NCBI GenBank assembly: GCA_018830525.1
Contig: JAHJSH010000029.1
Span: 169,697 to 218,583 of the forward strand
Length of the DNA stretch: 48,887 nucleotides
Source of the DNA: Nanobdellota archaeon
GTDB taxonomy: Archaea > Nanobdellota > Nanobdellia > Pacearchaeales > GW2011-AR1
Direction: 5' to 3'
Under the pieces are notes generated by a model. That model searched no databases, had not been told where the DNA came from, and was given only the letters and a program-made list of their open reading frames with translations. The position numbers and the translations under genes are program-made. This document shows, piece by piece, positions 9,501-18,022 of this stretch (position 1 is its first letter; each line of letters opens with the position of its first letter).

Positions 9501-12415
9501 GCAATATTCCAGAGAGTAGTTTGAAATATTATTGCTGTGGTAATTCTGTCCCTGTTGAAAGAAAAGAGGTAATTGAAAGATGTTTAATTGGATTAAAGAT
9601 TAAAATGTTATTTAGTCTTGAGAAGTCGTTTGATTTAATAGATAATATTTCTATTATTAGTGAGTCTATTAATTTTGGTATGATTTTAGCTAATATGAGA
9701 AATGAACTTGGCATATCTAATGAAGAATTTGCTAAGCATGGAATTTCTGTTGGAAGCGTAACGAACTTTTTTTGTGGGCATTCTAAACCAAGCATAGAGA
9801 CTCTTAAGGCGATGGTTGGTTGTATTATGGGGGTTTATGAGTCTTGTGTTAATGATGGGAACTTTGAATTAATTAAGGAAGCAGATAAATTGGCAAGTTC
9901 AGATATTTATTGGGATGAGATTTTGAGTGTTGAGGAGATAGATAAGGTTGATGATTATGTTTATGATTTAACTGTCCCAGAGGCGCATAATTTTGTTGCA
10001 AATGGGATTGTTGCTCACAATACATCTTTGCTTGGAAGTTTGTTGTTGGAGATTATGCCGAACCATAGAGTTATTACTATCGAAGACAGTGTTACAAAAG
10101 ATGCATTGATGGTTGTAAGGCGAAATGGTCTTTATGAGAAGATAAGTATTGGAAATTTGATTGATGAACAGGTAAGTAAATATGGGTTTATTGATTTGGA
10201 TGGTAGAGAGAAGTCTTTTAATTTAGAAGGTATAGAAGTTTTTTCTTTTAATAAAGATGGTAGAATTGTCTTATCTAAGCCAAGTAAGTTTATTCGACAT
10301 AAAAATACTAAAGATATTTATGAAGTAGAGACTGCTTCTGGAAAAATTATTAATGTTACTAAAGACCATTCACTTTTTTCTTTAGATGTGGATAATTTAA
10401 TTAAACCCATAAAGCCCATTAATTTAAGGGAAGATAATTTTATTGCTATTCCTAGAAAACTTAATTTTGGCAATAAGAGAGACTTTATAGACATCTTGCC
10501 ATTTTTGGGAGATATTGAAAAAAAGATTTATGTTTTGGGGGCTCCGATTAATAATTATTTTGATGGGAAAAGAAAAGAGTTGTTCGATTTTTGTTCTAAA
10601 TTAAATTATAAAAAAGCGACTATTCAGTCTTGGACTAGAAATAAAGTTTTGCCTTATGAGGTATATAATAAATTAAGGGAACAGATTGGCGAAGGAGATT
10701 TTTTTATTAAAAGTTTTTCTTCATCTAAAATTATTCCGACTAAGATAATGTTAGATGAGGATTTTTTAAACTTTTTAGGTTTATGGCTTGCAGATGGTTG
10801 TTATGGTAAGAATTCTGTTTTGATTTCTGTTCAGGAAGAGGAGAATCGTGAAGTGGTTTGTAGAGTTGCTAAGAAATTGGGCATGAATGTTAAGGTTCAT
10901 AGTGACGAGTTTACTTTTATGTTGAATTCGGGGTTATTTCGAGAGGTGATGGAAAGAGTATTGCTTTTTTCAGGAAATTCTTATACCAAGAAAATTCCTA
11001 ATTGGATTTATGGGCTTTCAAATAAACAGGTTGGGTGGATGTTAAGAGGATTTTATAGTGGGGATGGGTGTGCAATAGATAAAGAGATTGTTTTTTCAAG
11101 TTGCTCTAAAGATTTAATAAAAGATATTTCTACATTGCTTTTGAGGTTTGGGATTATTCTTCGATATTCTAGTGTTAAGAGAAAAGATAAGTGTACTAAT
11201 TGTCGGATTGGGGACGGCGAGATGATTAAACTTTATAAGAAGAATATTGGGTTTTTGGTCGATAAGAAAAGGGAGAGGTTGGATAAATTATGTTCTAGAA
11301 AATCAAATCATGATACTTCTGATATAATCCCCTTGAGCTTAGAGGTTAAAAATAAATTATCTAAAGAAATTGGTGGTGATTTTAATTTTTATGATTATGT
11401 TACTCGGAATAATAATTTGGGGATAAGAAAGTTAAGATCTTTTGTTGATATTTTAAAAGGGGGTGATTTGAAGGAAAAATTAACTCGTCTTGTTGGTTGT
11501 GATATTTATTGGGATAAAGTTAAGAGTGTTAGGAAGATTAACTATAAAGGTTATGTTTATGATATTTCTGTTCCAGGGGATGAAAATTTTATTTGTGAAA
11601 ATATTTTGGCACATAACACTTTAGAATTGCCAGTTTCAGCGATGAGAAAATTGGATTATGATATTTTGTCGATGAAAGTTCGTTCGGCTTTGGCTGGGGA
11701 ATCTACAGAGGTTGCGGCAGAGGAAGGAATCCGAGCTTCGCTTCGTCTTGGAGATTCGTCTTTGATTGTTGGGGAAATTCGTTCGGCAGAAGCTAAGGCT
11801 TTGTATGAAGCGATGAGGGTTGGTGCTTTAGCGAATGTTGTTGCAGGTACGATTCATGGAGGCTCTCCGTATTCGGTTTTTGATAGGGTTGTTAATGATC
11901 TTGGTGTTCCGGTTACTTCTTTTAAGGCAACAGATTTGATTGTTGTCGCGAATCCAATTAAGTCTCCTGATGGTTTGCATTCTTGGAGAAGGGTTTTGCA
12001 AATTACGGAGGTTCGAAAGCATTGGACTAAAGATCCTTTGACGGAGGGAGGTTTTGTTGATTTGATGAAGTATGATGTGGAAGAAGATATATTAAAACCT
12101 TCGGAGGATTTGATTAATGGGGATTCGGAGATTATCAAGGATATTGCGTCGAATGTTAAGGGTTGGGCAGGGAATTGGGACGCGGTTTGGGATAATATAA
12201 TTCTTCGTCAGAAGATTAAACAAGAAGTAGTTGATTTTGCAGAGAAAATGAAACAACCAGAGTTATTAGAAGCAGAATTTACTGTGAAATCGAATAATGC
12301 GTTTCATCAGATTAGCGACGAGGTTAGCGAGGAAATTGGTTTGCCGACAAGTGAAGTCGTTTTTCCTAAGTGGAAAAGATGGTTGGAGAAAGAGAGTAAA
12401 CGTGTAGGTTTATAA
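6518..12415 (+). CDS. Type II/IV secretion-family ATPase (TadA/ArlI-like) containing two inteins
   Basis: Exteins: VAGTRSSGK|TSLLGSLLLEIMPNHRVITIED|TLELPVSAMRKLDYDILSMKVRSALAGEST...GEIRSAEAKALYEAMRVG...AGTIHGGSPYSVFDRVV; 756 aa without inteins. Confidence 0.93.
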   Translation: MMFKPGAPLYSYEIIRESGENVMYINYLGANFTPSLIESPIVMARTLDNLKEDSNISRIVFVQQRNYSHDFTQVKMLIEVSNLFDFLINRERIVSPEKLSHLGKDYYVAYAFLNHILNEVLKQDPILAYRELRSAIFEQKALLGEGGDNEDYIRVLEKVEGYFEDLLLVKKLKPSFDSYSSGDRDIYSEVFRADAMPNFTFTRMVARIPDDAEIIKQYEIAEGPDKSLVTIFERPNKAKLVYHLSPPEYSLNEDHHMLLNLARQVLIEHRPSEEEFNDPERTRQVFLNVARDLLSDLAQSKNLSLNYMELGKLANILVRHTIGFGILEVLLQDENLQDIVINAPVSLSPVFVRHNEFDECVTNLIPSQEDADSWAAKFRMISGRALDEANPILDTNLELKNASARVAIIQQPLSAGGIAYALRRHRSKPWTLPLFIKNKMIDSLGAGLLSFMVDGARTMLVAGTRSSGKCVDGDTLIQLSDGGIKKIRDLVGEKKKDIEDGEIFSPKEKFGVKSLEGMKISEKEISDVWKRISPEKVIQIRTRSGKQIITTKEHPYFIYEGGIKNKRADSLEKGNLIVSPRNLKFDLDEQKINLKDNNYLVNEGGVSYVLKGGTNSQEVLFPKTVTKELAEIIGMIIGDGHLDECKLEFHNQSIELRERYIKLLKMFGVKYRIFDSHTTTVVQVTSRMLNRLLRDVFEIPFGKKSDKVVIPQIILKSNNNVLARFLRGYFDCDGYVPKDKRDLEIVSASKMMGEHLKLALLRFGITPFLKIKKINGENYYRILIRGSFVNDYAKNIGFFHPFKKNRLEQISCRDFIENSNTDVIPEGNEIIKKLRKELRVCPQDVRIVTGKDYWAYENDKYRVTRSWFRKLVYFYKNRFDNLKTMGEDIVKLKNFVNFNYTDYLENINKLRSLLGVSYSFLAGELGMSEAGIRKILKNKKISNYGVLIKTFGLFRFLKERYDAVFGLKGNGLRVDCIPELVKEGVVSYAEIGRECNIPESSLKYYCCGNSVPVERKEVIERCLIGLKIKMLFSLEKSFDLIDNISIISESINFGMILANMRNELGISNEEFAKHGISVGSVTNFFCGHSKPSIETLKAMVGCIMGVYESCVNDGNFELIKEADKLASSDIYWDEILSVEEIDKVDDYVYDLTVPEAHNFVANGIVAHNTSLLGSLLLEIMPNHRVITIEDSVTKDALMVVRRNGLYEKISIGNLIDEQVSKYGFIDLDGREKSFNLEGIEVFSFNKDGRIVLSKPSKFIRHKNTKDIYEVETASGKIINVTKDHSLFSLDVDNLIKPIKPINLREDNFIAIPRKLNFGNKRDFIDILPFLGDIEKKIYVLGAPINNYFDGKRKELFDFCSKLNYKKATIQSWTRNKVLPYEVYNKLREQIGEGDFFIKSFSSSKIIPTKIMLDEDFLNFLGLWLADGCYGKNSVLISVQEEENREVVCRVAKKLGMNVKVHSDEFTFMLNSGLFREVMERVLLFSGNSYTKKIPNWIYGLSNKQVGWMLRGFYSGDGCAIDKEIVFSSCSKDLIKDISTLLLRFGIILRYSSVKRKDKCTNCRIGDGEMIKLYKKNIGFLVDKKRERLDKLCSRKSNHDTSDIIPLSLEVKNKLSKEIGGDFNFYDYVTRNNNLGIRKLRSFVDILKGGDLKEKLTRLVGCDIYWDKVKSVRKINYKGYVYDISVPGDENFICENILAHNTLELPVSAMRKLDYDILSMKVRSALAGESTEVAAEEGIRASLRLGDSSLIVGEIRSAEAKALYEAMRVGALANVVAGTIHGGSPYSVFDRVVNDLGVPVTSFKATDLIVVANPIKSPDGLHSWRRVLQITEVRKHWTKDPLTEGGFVDLMKYDVEEDILKPSEDLINGDSEIIKDIASNVKGWAGNWDAVWDNIILRQKIKQEVVDFAEKMKQPELLEAEFTVKSNNAFHQISDEVSEEIGLPTSEVVFPKWKRWLEKESKRVGL
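7925..10021 (+). mobile_element. Intein 1 of the TadA-like ATPase (699 aa), LAGLIDADG type, Walker A insertion
   Basis: Starts CVDGDTLIQLSDG after GSGK-type P-loop; ends VYDLTVPEAHNFVANGIVAHN before T; LAGLIDADG-like IIGMIIGDGHL and FLRGYFDCDGY. Confidence 0.95.
10088..11617 (+). mobile_element. Intein 2 of the TadA-like ATPase (510 aa), LAGLIDADG type
   Basis: Starts SVTKDALMVVRRNG; ends VYDISVPGDENFICENILAHN before T; LAGLIDADG-like FLGLWLADGCY and MLRGFYSGDGC; splits ITIED|TLELP. Confidence 0.93.
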
Positions 12416-12428
12416 ATTTGAGAAGGTT

Positions 12429-12746
12429 ATGGGCTTTATGAAAGGGTGGATAAAGACTGGACTTTTGGCCGTGGCTGTTTATGTGGCGGTTTTCTTTTTT
12501 AATAAGTTTTTTTTGAGTCAAGTTCCTGATAATATAATTATTAGGATTGTTAATGCACCTGTTTATTTCTTGTTGCAACTTTTTGGGATTGTTTCAGCTG
12601 GAATTGTTTTTTGGATAGGTATTTTGGCTTATTTCTTATTAGGCGTTATACTCTTTTTTGTTGCTAAGTTTTTGGACAATGTAACTAAGCATAACCGTTT
12701 CTTGAAAGAAGATGAAGGTCCAGAAGTTACTAAAGAAAATATTTAA
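12429..12746 (+). CDS. Small two-TM membrane protein
   Basis: WIKTGLLAVAVYVAVFFFNKFF... and IVFWIGILAYFLLGVILFFVAKFL. Confidence 0.6.
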   Translation: MGFMKGWIKTGLLAVAVYVAVFFFNKFFLSQVPDNIIIRIVNAPVYFLLQLFGIVSAGIVFWIGILAYFLLGVILFFVAKFLDNVTKHNRFLKEDEGPEVTKENI

Positions 12747-12749
12747 ATA

Positions 12750-12774
12750 GTAACTAATAGTTACAATAAGTAAC
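12750..12774. promoter_or_regulatory. Operator-like overlapping inverted repeats
   Basis: GTAACTAaTAGTTAC perfect 15-bp palindrome (12750-12764) plus GTTACaataaGTAAC (12760-12774), between TATA-like ATTTAAATA (12741-12749) and ATG 12779. Confidence 0.6.
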
Positions 12775-12778
12775 TCCT

Positions 12779-12940
12779 ATGGGGAAGAAGAGTGGTGATT
12801 CAGTTGTAAAGATAGATTCTAGCTTATTGGCAGATGTCGAAGCGTTTATTAATTTAGATGAAAATAAATTTAGGTACGTAAACCGGAAACAGTTTATTGA
12901 TATTGCTGTTGCGGATTATTTAAGGAGGATGAAAAAGTGA
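12779..12940 (+). CDS. Small ribbon-helix-helix-like protein (53 aa)
   Basis: MGKKSGDSVVKIDSSLLADVEAFINLDENKFRYVNRKQFIDIAVADYLRRMKK; not in supplied ORF track (short); overlaps next start as GTGA. Confidence 0.6.
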   Translation: MGKKSGDSVVKIDSSLLADVEAFINLDENKFRYVNRKQFIDIAVADYLRRMKK

Positions 12941-13386
12941 AAGAACTAAAAATAGATATCGCAGATTATTTTCTAATCTTTATAATAATCGGAGGTTTTC
13001 TTCATTTTTTATTCCCTATTAGGCAGATTATTTTCTATCCCCTTACTCTTATTGGACTTTTTCTTTTTTTTATCGGGTGGATTCCAAATGTTTGCATAGG
13101 AATTTATTTTAGAAAAATTGGAACTTCAATTCCATCGCACAAAATGCCTAAAAAATTAATTACTTCGGGGTACTTTAGATTTAGCAGAAATCCCGTTTAT
13201 CTTGGAATTTTTGTATCTTTATTGGGTGAGGCAATATTTTTAGGGTCTATTGTAACATTTATTGTCCCTGTTTTATTTTTTATTCTTGTTAGCATTTTTA
13301 ATGTGCCCTTTGAAGAAAAGAATCTTGAAAAACAGTTTGGAAAGAAATACCAAGATTACAAGAAAAAGGTTAGGAGGTGGATTTAA
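12937..13386 (+). CDS. Isoprenylcysteine carboxyl methyltransferase (ICMT)/PEMT-like membrane methyltransferase
   Basis: LITSGYFRFSRNPVYLGIFVSLLG...FEEKNLEKQFGKKYQDYKKKVRRWI signature. Confidence 0.75.
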   Translation: MKELKIDIADYFLIFIIIGGFLHFLFPIRQIIFYPLTLIGLFLFFIGWIPNVCIGIYFRKIGTSIPSHKMPKKLITSGYFRFSRNPVYLGIFVSLLGEAIFLGSIVTFIVPVLFFILVSIFNVPFEEKNLEKQFGKKYQDYKKKVRRWI

Positions 13387-13391
13387 TCCCC

Positions 13392-15566
13392 ATGGCACCG
13401 AGTACTGAAGACATTTTGAAGAAATATAGGGCGAAGATAGATAGGCAACTGAGTGATTACAATGAGAGTCCGACCCCGCAAGGGAAATTTTCTAAGAGTT
13501 ATGATACGTTTAGAGCTTCTATGATGCCAGAGTTTTCTCGATATGAGCGTTGGTGCAAATCGATTGGGAATTTTTTCACGATGAAACTTGGTGAAAAGGA
13601 TAATGCTCGAATTTCTCGGGCGATTGAAATTGCACATTTGAATGTTACTCCTTCTGAAGTTGTGGTCTTCGCTACGATGTTGATGTTTTTGGTGATGTTT
13701 GGTGGAAGCTTGATTATTACTGCGGTTTGGTTTCTTGGGGGAGGACTTAGTATCGGATTATTGTTCTTGCTGTTTCTACTTTCTGTCTTTTTGTTTTTCT
13801 ATGCTTCAAAGACTCCAGAACGACTTGCGGTGAAGTGGCGTCTTAAGGCGTCGTCGCAAATGGTCCCGGCGATTTTGTATATTGTTATTTATATGAAACA
13901 TACTTCGAACTTTGAGAAGGCAGTGGCTTTTGCGGCGGAACATTTAGAACCTCCATTATCTACAGATTTCCGGAAAGTTTTTTGGGACGTCGAGGTTGGG
14001 AAATTTTCTACAATTAAAGATAGTGTTGACAATTATCTTGCGGGATGGAAGGATTATAGTTTGGAATTTGTCGAAGCTTTTCATCTGATTGAATCGAGTT
14101 TGTATGAGCCGGAAGAGACGCGAAGAGTAGCGGTTCTTGAGAAATCTTTACAGGTTATCCTTGACGGTGTTTATGATAAGATGTTGAAATATACTCACGA
14201 GGTGAAGGCGCCTTTGACAAGTGTTTACATGCTTGGGATTATTTTGCCTACACTGGCTTTGGCAATTTTGCCTTTGGCTTCTACGATGATGGGGGGCGCG
14301 ATTCAATGGTATCATGTTATGATCTTGTTTAATTTGATTATCCCGCTTTTGGTTCTTTATTTGACTGGGAATGTTATGATGCAGCGTCCGGGAGGTTATG
14401 GGGAGACGAGTCTTTTGGAGAAGAATCCGCTGTATGCTAAATATAAAAGTAATGCGGCGTATTGGAAAGGTTTCTTTATTGGGTTGCCTTTTATTTTGAT
14501 TGGTCTGATTCCGTTCTTTTGGAGATATACTAATATTCCGCTTTGGTTGAATATGGCGAGAGATTACACTTGGGCAGAGCTTGGTATTGGATTTATGGGG
14601 GGTGGTTATGCTTTTGGGATTGTTGACCCTCTTACCGGGGTGTTGTTTGGTCCTTCGGGTGCTTTATCTTTAATTTTGAGTTTGTTTGTTCCAGTGGGTG
14701 TTGCGATAATATTCATTGTTGCATACCATGATAAAACAAAGGACTTGATTGTTTCTCGTCAGAAATATAAGGAAGTTGAAAATGAATTTACTTCTTCATT
14801 ATTTCAATTGGGTAATCGGCTTGGGGATGGTATTCCTGCAGAGATTGCATTTGCTAAGGTGATGGATTCTACGAAGGGGACGGCTACTGAGGGTTTCTTT
14901 AGGATGGTCAATGAGAATATTCAGCAGTTAGGTATGGGCTTGGAACGGGCGTTGTTTGATCCGCGTCGTGGCGCGGTTATATTTTATCCTTCACAGTTGA
15001 TTGCGACTTCGATGAGAATTTTAATTGAGTCGGTTAAGAAGGGGTTGAAAGTTGCGGCGAGGAGTTTGATGTCTATCTCGGAATATGTTAAGAACATTAA
15101 GAAAATTAATGATCGGTTGAACGATTTGCTTGCGGATATTATTTCTGATATGAAATCTAATATGGTTTTCTTGGCTCCGTTGCTGTCAGGGATTATTGTT
15201 GGTCTTTCTGGGATGATTGCTACGATTCTTGGGGGACTTGCGGGGATGGCCGAATCGGGAGGCTTGGGTGGAGGCGAAGAGATCATAGGGGCTGGAGGAA
15301 TTGGGGGTCTTTTGGGAATTTTCGATCCAGTCACGATGATTCCCACTTATTGGCTTCAGATTGTTGTTGGGATTTATTTGATTCAGATTGTTTTTATTTT
15401 GACATCTACTTTAGTTACGATTAAGTCTGGGCGGGATCAGTTACAGACTACTTCTGAGACTGGGAAGAACTTGAAGAAGACCATAACTCTTTATTTCATC
15501 GTGGCTCTCGTGGCGATTGTTGGATTGACGCTTATTGGGGCGGTTGCTCTAGCGGGTTTGACTTAA
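13392..15566 (+). CDS. Type II secretion F-family / TadC/ArlJ-like pilus assembly membrane protein
   Basis: Duplicated GspF-like topology; IVIYMKHTSNFEKAVAFAAEHLEPPLSTDFRKVFWDVEVG and LFQLGNRLGDGIPAEIAFAKVMDS...; ATG 13392 preferred to GTG 13377. Confidence 0.85.
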   Translation: MAPSTEDILKKYRAKIDRQLSDYNESPTPQGKFSKSYDTFRASMMPEFSRYERWCKSIGNFFTMKLGEKDNARISRAIEIAHLNVTPSEVVVFATMLMFLVMFGGSLIITAVWFLGGGLSIGLLFLLFLLSVFLFFYASKTPERLAVKWRLKASSQMVPAILYIVIYMKHTSNFEKAVAFAAEHLEPPLSTDFRKVFWDVEVGKFSTIKDSVDNYLAGWKDYSLEFVEAFHLIESSLYEPEETRRVAVLEKSLQVILDGVYDKMLKYTHEVKAPLTSVYMLGIILPTLALAILPLASTMMGGAIQWYHVMILFNLIIPLLVLYLTGNVMMQRPGGYGETSLLEKNPLYAKYKSNAAYWKGFFIGLPFILIGLIPFFWRYTNIPLWLNMARDYTWAELGIGFMGGGYAFGIVDPLTGVLFGPSGALSLILSLFVPVGVAIIFIVAYHDKTKDLIVSRQKYKEVENEFTSSLFQLGNRLGDGIPAEIAFAKVMDSTKGTATEGFFRMVNENIQQLGMGLERALFDPRRGAVIFYPSQLIATSMRILIESVKKGLKVAARSLMSISEYVKNIKKINDRLNDLLADIISDMKSNMVFLAPLLSGIIVGLSGMIATILGGLAGMAESGGLGGGEEIIGAGGIGGLLGIFDPVTMIPTYWLQIVVGIYLIQIVFILTSTLVTIKSGRDQLQTTSETGKNLKKTITLYFIVALVAIVGLTLIGAVALAGLT

Positions 15567-15605
15567 TTCGGAAACATTTATAAAGAAAAAGGACTATGAG
15601 ACTGT

Positions 15606-15779
15606 ATGAAGAGGATGAATGAAAAAGGGCAATTGGATTTATTGAATATTATTTTTGGTCTTATTGTGATTTGTGGGGGGATTGTTATTTCTTTTGGGAT
15701 GGTGAATTTGGGAAGTTTGGTTGTGACGATGGGATTGTTGCTGGAGTTATTTAAATTAGTTATTCAGAGGGGTGTGTAG
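15606..15779 (+). CDS. Small pilin-like membrane protein (57 aa)
   Basis: MKRMNEKGQLDLLNIIFGLIVICGGIVISFGMV; TATA-like atttataaa at about 15573; read directly, not in ORF track. Confidence 0.55.
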   Translation: MKRMNEKGQLDLLNIIFGLIVICGGIVISFGMVNLGSLVVTMGLLLELFKLVIQRGV

Positions 15780-15923
15780 ATGGTTGAATCTTCTTTAATT
15801 ATAGGGGCGGCGATTATTGTAATAAATTTGTTACCTATTATTTTTAAGAAGTATAAATTGTTGGTTGTGACAGGAGCGATTTCGGTTTTTCTTGCTATGT
15901 TATTACTGACAGGGGTTGCTTAA
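15780..15923 (+). CDS. Small membrane protein (47 aa)
   Basis: MVESSLIIGAAIIVINLLPIIFKKYKLLVVTGAISVFLAMLLLTGVA; abuts preceding stop codon. Confidence 0.5.
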   Translation: MVESSLIIGAAIIVINLLPIIFKKYKLLVVTGAISVFLAMLLLTGVA

Positions 15924-15924
15924 G

Positions 15925-16407
15925 ATGGAAAATAAGAGGGGTGCTGAGATGACTATTGGTACGATTGTAATTATTGTTTTGGCTATCGCTGTTTTGGTTT
16001 TCTTGATTTTTGGTTTTACGACGGGTTGGTCTAATTTATGGGATAGAATAGGAATTTATGGCGGTTCTGGAGAAAATATTAATGATTTGAAGGTTGCGTG
16101 TGCGGCTGCATGTGCGCAAGGTGATTCTTATGGTTTTAATGATAAAGTTCGGGAAGTGTGGAATGAAGATAAGATGGGTAATAAGGCTGTTACCTGTAAG
16201 GATTTGGTTGGAACTGTAAAACTTACTAATCGTGGAAAAGCAGTTACTGCACCTGTTATGGGGGCTTATGATGCTACTTTAATGGTTCAAGCAGAAATTG
16301 ACGCAGATAAGAAAAAAGTGGATGATGCTTATGCGGTTGCACAAGTTGATTTTGCTAAGGCGACTAAGGATCTTATTGGTGCTGTTGATGATTGTCCTAA
16401 CTTGTAA
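15925..16407 (+). CDS. Pilin-like protein, class III signal
   Basis: MENKRGAEMTIGTIVIIVLAIAVLVFLIFGF: KRG then hydrophobic helix; ATG 15925 preferred. Confidence 0.7.
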   Translation: MENKRGAEMTIGTIVIIVLAIAVLVFLIFGFTTGWSNLWDRIGIYGGSGENINDLKVACAAACAQGDSYGFNDKVREVWNEDKMGNKAVTCKDLVGTVKLTNRGKAVTAPVMGAYDATLMVQAEIDADKKKVDDAYAVAQVDFAKATKDLIGAVDDCPNL

Positions 16408-16458
16408 TTTTTAGTAATCTTTATTAATCTCTAAAGTGTGACTAGTATATGGAAAAGT

Positions 16459-16521
16459 AAGTTCCAAAGGAACTTTCATGTCATTTTCAATGAACAAAAA
16501 TGAAAGTAAGTCTTGCGACTT
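16459..16521. other. Tandem related hairpins in an intra-operon gap
   Basis: AAGTTCC-aaa-GGAACTT (16459-16475) and AAGTC-ttgc-GACTT (16508-16521), both preceded by AAGTA-like sequence. Confidence 0.5.
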
Positions 16522-16553
16522 TCGATTCCATTTTATATGGAGGAAAAATAAAA

Positions 16554-16694
16554 ATGGAAATGGAGGAGATAGTTAAGTTGATTGTCGTTGTTATTGTTTT
16601 GGTTATAATGGTGGGTGCTACAATCTTTTTGTTGAAAGGAAAAGGGGGCGCTCTCTTGGATGGTATTAAGAATCTCTTGAGATTTGGAAGATGA
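16554..16694 (+). CDS. Small membrane protein (46 aa)
   Basis: MEMEEIVKLIVVVIVLVIMVGATIFLLKGKGGALLDGIKNLLRFGR; ggagg about 11 bp upstream. Confidence 0.6.
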   Translation: MEMEEIVKLIVVVIVLVIMVGATIFLLKGKGGALLDGIKNLLRFGR

Positions 16695-18022
16695 ACTCTC
16701 GTGGTGCTATGACGGTTCCGAAGCTGGTTGCGATAATTCTGGCTATTGTCGTCTTGGTTATGTTGGTTTTTGGGGTGACACATCTTAAGCCACTTTATAA
16801 TCGGGTCGGAGATATGTTCGATAGTGTTTTGTATTTCTTTGGAATGGGAGATGATGGCGGAAGAGGGGAATGTAGTAATGATATAAAAGTTTCAAGTTAT
16901 GATGATGGCGGCACTCTCTTAGATATTGTGGGAGTTCCGAAGGATGAACGGGAAAGTGCATTTTTTATTATTTGTGACGATGGGACTTGCGGGGTTGATT
17001 TTTCTTCAGGGGAAGATTATCAGATTAAGGATGGAAGGTTTGAGTCTTCTTGGGATGGAGAGGTTTGGGGTTCTAAGGAGGACTATTTGTTTTGGAGGAA
17101 TGCCAAAGATACAAAAGAAGATTGGGAAGTGTATAATGGTGTTTTGGATTTGATGGAGAAGGAGTTAGAGAAGGGAGAATTTAAGAAGATATACGATGAA
17201 AGGGTTACAAAGTCTTTTTGGTTGTATGGAAATGGGGAGGGGGTGGGCGATGCTTATTATGCTTATTGGGAAAGTGGAGTTTGGTATTTTTATTCTGGAA
17301 GTAATCCTATTGACCGAGAGACCCAACCTATGATGTCTATTGAGCAGGCAATTTCAAAATTTTATGAAGTGGTTGGGAAGGGTAATGATGATGAAGTATA
17401 TTATGTCGAGAAGTTGCCGGTTCTTAAAACGATAGAATATCTGTCTGCGGGCGGGACTCCCGAAAATATATTTGATGAAAACAAGAAGGTGTTGGATAGG
17501 CAATTGAAAAGTGGTGAGATTACTCAAGAGCAATATGATGAAGAAATAAATTCTGGTTGGAAGCCGATTAATTTTTTGATTGGGGGGAAGAATTATGAAT
17601 TAGATAATACTGATGAGCGAGATAGGTTGGCTATTGAAGTTGAGAAAATTGTTAAGCGGTTGGCTGAAGAGGCGAAGATGACTGAAGAAGAAATTTCTAA
17701 CTTGAGGGCTGTTGTGAATGGGGGGGAAGTTCCTGCCGGCGATTTTATTTATACTATGAATTTGGAAATGGCTAAAGGTTATCCGAAAATTGTTCTTACT
17801 AATGGGACAAGAGAATATTATTTAGAGTTTGATAATGATGTTAAGACTTTGCGAGAGAGTCCTGAAGTTCACTTAAGACATTATCCCTTGGAGCTTACAG
17901 ATAATAAACCTAACCAGGCATTTAAACCGAGAGAGATAGACTATAAACTTCCGAAGAATGAATGGGATAAATTTTACAAATTAAATTTAATTGAAGATTT
18001 TATTAGAACAAAATGTCGTTAA
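16691..18022 (+). CDS. Large pilin-like protein
   Basis: MNSRGAMTVPKLVAIILAIVVLVMLVFGV; ATGA overlap with previous gene. Confidence 0.65.
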   Translation: MNSRGAMTVPKLVAIILAIVVLVMLVFGVTHLKPLYNRVGDMFDSVLYFFGMGDDGGRGECSNDIKVSSYDDGGTLLDIVGVPKDERESAFFIICDDGTCGVDFSSGEDYQIKDGRFESSWDGEVWGSKEDYLFWRNAKDTKEDWEVYNGVLDLMEKELEKGEFKKIYDERVTKSFWLYGNGEGVGDAYYAYWESGVWYFYSGSNPIDRETQPMMSIEQAISKFYEVVGKGNDDEVYYVEKLPVLKTIEYLSAGGTPENIFDENKKVLDRQLKSGEITQEQYDEEINSGWKPINFLIGGKNYELDNTDERDRLAIEVEKIVKRLAEEAKMTEEEISNLRAVVNGGEVPAGDFIYTMNLEMAKGYPKIVLTNGTREYYLEFDNDVKTLRESPEVHLRHYPLELTDNKPNQAFKPREIDYKLPKNEWDKFYKLNLIEDFIRTKCR

